Program-made: the position numbers and the translations under genes
NCBI GenBank assembly: GCA_903854805.1
Contig: CAINXK010000178.1
Span: 1-10,644, forward strand
Source of the DNA: an uncultured Anaerolineae bacterium
Lineage (GTDB): Bacteria; Chloroflexota; Anaerolineae; Anaerolineales; Villigracilaceae
Direction of reading: 5' to 3'
Length of the DNA stretch: 10,644 bases
The notes under the pieces: generated by a model
The model's database searches: none
The model's input: only the letters and a program-made list of their open reading frames with translations
Told to the model about the DNA's origin: nothing
Part shown: piece by piece, positions 5,704 to 10,644 of the stretch
How the letters are laid out: each line of letters opens with the position of its first letter
How positions within the stretch are numbered: position 1 is the first letter of the stretch

Positions 5704-5743
5704 ATGTGCCAGTATTCTCATAATCAGAAATACGTTAGCACAT
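5704..5743. repeat. Imperfect hairpin upstream of the exported-protein operon
   Basis: atgtgc (5704-5709) with gtatt (5712-5716) pairs with aatac (5729-5733) and gcacat (5738-5743). This gives 11 paired bases interrupted by an asymmetric internal bulge, with a 12-nt loop. It lies in non-coding DNA about 95 bp before the start of the 5609 gene. It may be a regulatory structure or leftover palindromic DNA. No T-run follows, so it is not a convincing terminator. Confidence 0.3.
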
Positions 5744-5866
5744 GCGCCTAAAATCAAGTGGAATATAAATGAACAAGATGCAATAGATATGCTAACTTTC
5801 GCATCCTTTTTGCACCGAAAACTTGATAATTGCATTCGTACCAGAAAGTAGGTTGCGGTAAAATGC

Positions 5867-5996
5867 GCCCAACAAAGCGCGCACCCGACGCTGGGGATTC
5901 TGGCGCGATTCCAAGCATTTTTCTACGCCTCAGCATTTTTCCAGTTGGACGGCGTTCCGCCGCCTGCCCCAGCGCGGGTAACGCAAACCGTTATGC
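5867..5996. repeat. 130-bp palindromic element with attC-like ends
   Basis: The element begins gcccaac (5867-5873), matching the integron R'' consensus RYYYAAC, and ends gttatgc (5990-5996), one base off the R' consensus GTTRRRY. Between them the arms pair imperfectly: cccg (5884-5887) and cgctgggg (5889-5896) match ccccagcg (5967-5974) and cggg (5975-5978), leaving A5888 unpaired, as the extrahelical bases of folded attC sites are. The central loop carries a 10-bp direct repeat agcatttttc (5914-5923 and 5932-5941) and a small GC-rich hairpin (ggcg…cgcc, near 5951-5962). Length is within the known attC range. No integrase gene or second site is seen here, so it could also be another dispersed palindromic repeat family. 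Confidence 0.45.
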
Positions 5997-6080
5997 AGCT
6001 TTCAATTTTGTTGTATCATCACCATTTAATCTAGACTTCCGTCACCATTTTCCTCGGACGCTAACACTGTACAAGACTGC

Positions 6081-9000
6081 TCAATCTCCAACTGTTATGG
6101 GAAGGTATATCTTGTTTTTCAATTCGCCTATAAGGGATATCGAAAAAAACTGGGCGTTAGATTCCCCGCCGGATGGGGCAGGATTAAATACTCTAATTAG
6201 AATCGTCCCAGGAAAGATAATATCCTCTGCTACGATCGTTACTTTGAGTTGGGTCGAACTCACATAATTTGTGGGAAGGTCAACTCCATTCCATCTCACC
6301 ACTGAATTACGAACAAAATTGGTTCCACCAATAGTCAAGGTAAATGTGGATTCCCCTACCTTTACCCCAGTAGGGCTTAGATTTGTAATTGAAGGTACTG
6401 GATTATTTGCTAAAGTCCAGGTCAAACGCACACCAGCGTATCCGGTATTCTCCCGCATCTCTAAGATCACAACATGAATACCTGCTTCCAAGAAATAAGG
6501 AACAAATACATCCCTGGTGCAATTATCAGGACTGCACAAATCTTCATAAACAGTCAGACCATCAATAATCAGTTTTGCGCCATCATCATGATAGATTCTG
6601 AAAACATATTGTCCAGTTTCAAATTGAATGGATCTTGTCCAGCGTGCGGAGAAGTAATCAAATTGAATGCTTGGATCAGGTGAACCACCTTGCCAAGCAA
6701 AATTAATGTCTTGATCATCTCGACATACAGTTGGATCTCCGCTCCAGTTCCAGTTATTCCAATACTCTCCTTTCCAACCTGTAATTGTTGTTGGACACCC
6801 CACAGACGTTGTGAACGACCAAAAAGCTTCGGATGTAGAATTCGAATACGTAGTCCCAAATTTATTGATAGTGCGGACATGCCAGTAATAAGTAGTATTA
6901 TGACTCAATCCGCTCAAAACAACGCTGGTTTTCTCTCCGTTATCAACCCAGGAGGTACAAGCATTGTCGTTTGAATTGTCATAGCAATATTCATAGTTGA
7001 CGGCATTGGAACTTGCTTCCCACGCCAGTGTCGGGGAAATAGAGACGTCAACTCCCGCATTAATCGGTAATACCTTTCCCATTGATCCTGGCAGGAATCC
7101 GATCGTGTAACTTGAGCCGCAACCGCTCACATTTAAATTCCACTGCTTTACCATAAGGTAAAAAGTACCGTCATTTGGCGCAATCCATTCAATCTCAGAT
7201 GCCAGTGAGCCATTGGAATCATCGTTGGATGCAAGCAAAGTAATACCATCCTGGTCATAGAGATATAAGTAAGTATCGGATGACGATCCCAGGTTGGTGG
7301 TAGCAATTCTGTAGGAAACTCCCTTTTGGGTATAAAACTTTGTCCAATCCTCATCTCCAGATCGGTCAAAATTATGGATTTGCGGATCAGTCAACAGTGT
7401 GGCTCCAGCCGACATCCCATCACCACCTTCATAAGCATCACCAGTAGCGGTACAGACCTCGATACCATTCGCAGTAATGTTGTTTGCCTTGCTAACCTCA
7501 TTCAAAACACCAGTCGAGTCAGTCTGTGCATAAAGAGTACCCCGTTTCTCTTCCCCTGGAACCGACGCCATTAATCCCGTTTGTCCAAGGTCAAGAATCA
7601 CTGTTGTAAGAGTAGCAATACCACCCGCAGGAATTGGATCATTCACCCAGAATTGCTTACTGCCCGTATAATCGCCAGATCCAGTGGGCAGGTGGTCCAA
7701 GTACAAATCAGTGAAGAATCCGTTGGTGGTGCTAAGTGTCCCCTGATTCTGGACTACCGCCTCAACGAGAATACCACCCAAAGGATTGGCATAGGCATTC
7801 AAGGAAAGTACAGATAGATCCACTGTCCCAACAACAGGTGGAGAAATCAGATCATTAACCTTTGTGGTCGGTTCATTGGTAATCCCTGAAAAAGGACCAG
7901 CATACCATGGCACATCCTTTGCACCGGAGATGATCCTGAATCCACCAATATCGGATGCAGTTTGCCCACTGGTGTTGATTGAGCCAATTTGCAGAGGGAT
8001 ATTTATCGAATTGATTCCACCCTGGTCCATAAACTGTTCAGAGTCAAAACCCCCATTAATATAAAATTTAACACTGTTGCCACCCGCAAATGCAACCATG
8101 ATATGGTTCCATTTGCCAACATAAGGAGCATTTTGAAGATTTGCATTACTGCGCACCTGATGAGAAGCACAGCTTGGACAATGCCAGATTTCCATCCGCA
8201 AACGCCCACCATCGTTCCATAATGACCAACTATTTCCAACACCAGATTGCATTTGGGCAGCGATGGCGTCCCCCCAGTTAGCATCAGGTCGGTACCACAA
8301 TTCAATAGTAAAAGCTGACAACGCCATCGAACCGCATATCAGCCCGTTTGCGTTGCCATTATTCGCCCGTTTGAAATCTAACCCGCCGCTAAACTTGCCA
8401 TTAATTCGGGCTACACTTGGATCAATTGTGCAGTTGCGTCCGTAGCCGCTTGTATCATAGGCAATCGAATCACCTGGCTCCTCAAAATTGTATAAAGCTT
8501 GTGTACCCGACTCCGAAGATGGGAACCACACTTGGTTACGGTCAGCGGGTGGAACATCGGGAGCAGAATTGCCGTAGTAAAGCATGTGCGCAGTATTTGT
8601 AGCACCCAAAGCAATATCCACCTGGGTGCGGAACCAGATTTCGATTGTATCCGAAGTACATTGGCGAATAACCCGATTTAGCTGGGTCGCATTGTTATAA
8701 ACGATACGGAGATCATCGCATTTTGTCGGAGAGACTGAGGCAGCAAAGAGTTGAGCAGCCGAGGGCGAAGTTCCGCTGTCAAATAAAACTTTGACCGGAT
8801 ATCCTGCCGGCAATGCAACTCCGGACATATTATTCTGAATCGTTATGCTTCGCTTTGCGGCATAACCGGCATTCCACCATAGTTCAGGCGGGCGGGCAGC
8901 CGGATCTACTCTTATTGTAGTATCACCTGCATTCGGATATTGCCCGGTATTACCTGCCTTATCCGTCGCCTGGCATCTAAAACTGTAACTGTGTCCTACC

Positions 9001-10644
9001 TGCCCTGCGAACAGATCATATATCTTGTCAGAAGGCACACCTGTCATCCAATCACTCCACTGATCACTTCTAGAATCTTTATATTGGATATTGAAACTCC
9101 CGATTCCAGATAAAGCATCCGTACCGCTCCAATTGACTTGAAAATTATTCTCATAACTAACTGGGGCAAGCGCTTGAATTGAACAAGTAGGCACAACACG
9201 ATCGATCCCAAAAAGCTGATCTGTACTACCACTGATCCCTACATCATCCATTGCTTCAATTTGCCAGTAGAGTGCTGGATAATCCTGTAACAAATCGACT
9301 GGAGCCTGTTCAGTACCGGCAAGATAAGTTTGCCGGAATACAGGCGAGGGATCATCCTTTGGAGATGGGTTATTGCTGATGCTCAATCTGTAGGACGTGG
9401 CACGGTCAGACAAATACCATTTAAACAGGACTGTCCGGGAATTGAGATAAACCGCTTCTCGATTATTTTTAGATACCGGAATTGGAGCTTTCAGTCTGGA
9501 ATCGGAAGGACGTCGATGGGGTAGGGTGATAACCTGATCCTGGGAAACTGCACCACTCCAACCTGAACTGGCACCATGAGCTTCAACTCGAATGCGATGC
9601 TGCCCATCCCCGGAAATCAGGTTATCTTCCAATGTATTCCATACAGGAGCATCAGCATCGGTAAAACAAGGTACACCCAGTTCACCAATATTCGTCCATG
9701 TACCACTGTCCGTGCCATCTGTGGCATTATTCAAAAGGAAACGGATTGTAATCCCAACGCTTCCTTGCCCGGTTACACAGGCTTTCAGACGGACTCGCTC
9801 AGAATTACCGTCCAGAGGGGTGAGGGTAAATGATGAGATTGATAGGTTCTGGTTAACAATCGTGTAGTGAAAATCCTTACTCCAATCACTGATTGCCCCG
9901 CGACTATCTTTAACCTGGACATGCCACTGGTAGGTACCGGCAGTAAGGTTAGCTGTTGTCACGCAATTGCCGCCAATCCAACCACTATTCCAGGTTTGCG
10001 CACTACTGGATGCCTCGAAATAATAAGAGGAAATTGGATCCCCATCAGGGTCACCTTGTTCCTGGGCACAAAGGTTGGCAGTGCTTCCTGAATAATATAC
10101 GTACCAATCGTATGGACTGGATAACGCGGGACTATTAGGTTTAAGATTTGGTGAAGCAGAAGTCCCCAGAAGAGTGTAACTTATGCTTTTAACTTCAGGA
10201 TGGGACCAAGACGAGTCGGTTTGATCCGTTGCTTCAATTACAATACTATGCATGCCGGAGCTAAAACCACTTGTATTCCATTCAAATGTATATTGCGGAC
10301 CAGCAAATTCTCCCTTTAGCTGTCCATCTACCTTTAGACGCATGGCGCGGAAATTTGAAATTCCATCAACTTTTGCAGTAATTCGGACCATCTTAGCATC
10401 CGCCGGCGAAGCAGGATCCACAGTGAGTATCGTGATTTTGTTGCTGGTAGAACGGACATTGATCTTGACCCATATTTTTGGTCCGAAGAATGTACCCTGC
10501 GGATTACGAAGCTGAAAAAAACCAGTATGTTCACCGTTGGTAGCGGGAGCGGTGATCGAAACACTCAGATCAACAGTAGCGTTAGGTGGGGTACTGGAAA
10601 CACTTGTCTCTGCTGGGGCGCCCATTTGTTCGCCATCATAAAAA
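6081..10644 (-). CDS. Giant multidomain surface/adhesin-like protein (5' end outside the window)
   Basis: The reading frame is open to the window edge. The ATG at 10623-10625 lies inside a domain (FYDGEQMGAP), so it is not the start. Counting from that Met, 1514 residues are visible. Domains: the end of an NBR1-like Ig domain (1-57), an Ig-like domain (60-150), FnIII/Ig-like modules (160-255, 258-365, 370-470, 475-575), DUF2341 beginning WWNAGYAAKRS (582-700), a LamG/concanavalin-like domain (710-890, ALYNFEEPGD… and ending near VPWYAG), CARDB (935-1058), a PPC domain (1062-1177, with DEDWTKF and DTYLYLYDQDG), FnIII (1187-1272), PA14 (1282-1402, WKGEYWNNWNW…), an IPT/TIG-like domain (1408-1500), and the tail NKIYLPITVGD. 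No catalytic domain is visible in this part. Paired cysteines in several domains fit an oxidised, extracytoplasmic location. LamG and PA14 suggest glycan binding. The missing N-terminus should hold the signal peptide and possibly an enzymatic or protease domain. Confidence 0.92.
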   Translation of the reverse strand, partial: FYDGEQMGAPAETSVSSTPPNATVDLSVSITAPATNGEHTGFFQLRNPQGTFFGPKIWVKINVRSTSNKITILTVDPASPADAKMVRITAKVDGISNFRAMRLKVDGQLKGEFAGPQYTFEWNTSGFSSGMHSIVIEATDQTDSSWSHPEVKSISYTLLGTSASPNLKPNSPALSSPYDWYVYYSGSTANLCAQEQGDPDGDPISSYYFEASSSAQTWNSGWIGGNCVTTANLTAGTYQWHVQVKDSRGAISDWSKDFHYTIVNQNLSISSFTLTPLDGNSERVRLKACVTGQGSVGITIRFLLNNATDGTDSGTWTNIGELGVPCFTDADAPVWNTLEDNLISGDGQHRIRVEAHGASSGWSGAVSQDQVITLPHRRPSDSRLKAPIPVSKNNREAVYLNSRTVLFKWYLSDRATSYRLSISNNPSPKDDPSPVFRQTYLAGTEQAPVDLLQDYPALYWQIEAMDDVGISGSTDQLFGIDRVVPTCSIQALAPVSYENNFQVNWSGTDALSGIGSFNIQYKDSRSDQWSDWMTGVPSDKIYDLFAGQVGHSYSFRCQATDKAGNTGQYPNAGDTTIRVDPAARPPELWWNAGYAAKRSITIQNNMSGVALPAGYPVKVLFDSGTSPSAAQLFAASVSPTKCDDLRIVYNNATQLNRVIRQCTSDTIEIWFRTQVDIALGATNTAHMLYYGNSAPDVPPADRNQVWFPSSESGTQALYNFEEPGDSIAYDTSGYGRNCTIDPSVARINGKFSGGLDFKRANNGNANGLICGSMALSAFTIELWYRPDANWGDAIAAQMQSGVGNSWSLWNDGGRLRMEIWHCPSCASHQVRSNANLQNAPYVGKWNHIMVAFAGGNSVKFYINGGFDSEQFMDQGGINSINIPLQIGSINTSGQTASDIGGFRIISGAKDVPWYAGPFSGITNEPTTKVNDLISPPVVGTVDLSVLSLNAYANPLGGILVEAVVQNQGTLSTTNGFFTDLYLDHLPTGSGDYTGSKQFWVNDPIPAGGIATLTTVILDLGQTGLMASVPGEEKRGTLYAQTDSTGVLNEVSKANNITANGIEVCTATGDAYEGGDGMSAGATLLTDPQIHNFDRSGDEDWTKFYTQKGVSYRIATTNLGSSSDTYLYLYDQDGITLLASNDDSNGSLASEIEWIAPNDGTFYLMVKQWNLNVSGCGSSYTIGFLPGSMGKVLPINAGVDVSISPTLAWEASSNAVNYEYCYDNSNDNACTSWVDNGEKTSVVLSGLSHNTTYYWHVRTINKFGTTYSNSTSEAFWSFTTSVGCPTTITGWKGEYWNNWNWSGDPTVCRDDQDINFAWQGGSPDPSIQFDYFSARWTRSIQFETGQYVFRIYHDDGAKLIIDGLTVYEDLCSPDNCTRDVFVPYFLEAGIHVVILEMRENTGYAGVRLTWTLANNPVPSITNLSPTGVKVGESTFTLTIGGTNFVRNSVVRWNGVDLPTNYVSSTQLKVTIVAEDIIFPGTILIRVFNPAPSGGESNAQFFSISLIGELKNKIYLPITVGD

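Noticed and set aside
6019..6050. 9-bp direct repeat tcaccattt (6019-6027 and 6042-6050) downstream of the giant gene
   Set aside because: Two short AT-rich copies are too weak to distinguish from chance.
5830..6267. Plus-strand 145-codon frame across the attC-like element
   Set aside because: It overlaps the palindrome and the 3' end of the giant gene antisense, and lacks an SD or recognisable domain.

Overview
The window looks like a chromosomal accessory region of a Chloroflexota bacterium, probably Anaerolineae. This is inference from protein style. Two secreted proteins end in a short hydrophobic tail containing LP (…IYLPITVGD and …MLFLPFLRNK) that I associate with Chloroflexota exoproteins. 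The giant protein has an NBR1-like Ig domain combined with DUF2341, LamG-like, CARDB, PPC, PA14 and IPT/TIG-like domains, also a common Chloroflexota mixture. No rRNA, tRNA, CRISPR array or housekeeping gene is visible.

Layout. (1) 1-1115: a decayed IS66-family insertion sequence. One GTAAGCG-type terminus is preserved at 137, and the minus-strand transposase is cut short and probably deleted internally. (2) 1116-1600: a small minus-strand gene for a zinc-ribbon membrane protein, with a near-consensus promoter and a strong Shine-Dalgarno (SD). (3) 1734-2221: plus-strand reading frames interrupted by stops, probably gene remnants. (4) 2245-3412: a compact plus-strand module of a ribbon-helix-helix-like small protein, an HNH-type protein with a C-terminal helix-turn-helix, and a small unknown protein. 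It is closed by a strong hairpin terminator. A near-consensus promoter on the opposite strand fires back into that hairpin and could make an RNA of about 85 nt. (5) 3463-3834: non-genic DNA with minus-strand coding remnants. (6) 3831-5609: two AT-rich minus-strand genes for exported proteins, 15 bp apart and so probably one operon. (7) 5610-6080: intergenic DNA with a 130-bp palindromic element whose ends resemble an integron attC site. (8) 6081-10644: the 3' part of a giant minus-strand multidomain surface protein gene whose 5' end lies outside the window.

Reading. The right half encodes cell-surface or exported proteins, probably for adhesion, carbohydrate binding or envelope structure. The left half is a patch of mobile-element debris around a small DNA-binding module. 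The best candidate for something undescribed is the 2.2-3.5 kb module: possible operators, an HNH-like protein lacking its usual first histidine, a perfect 15-bp inverted repeat just inside that gene, and a convergent promoter/hairpin RNA unit. It is followed in interest by the attC-like element and the shared C-terminal tail.
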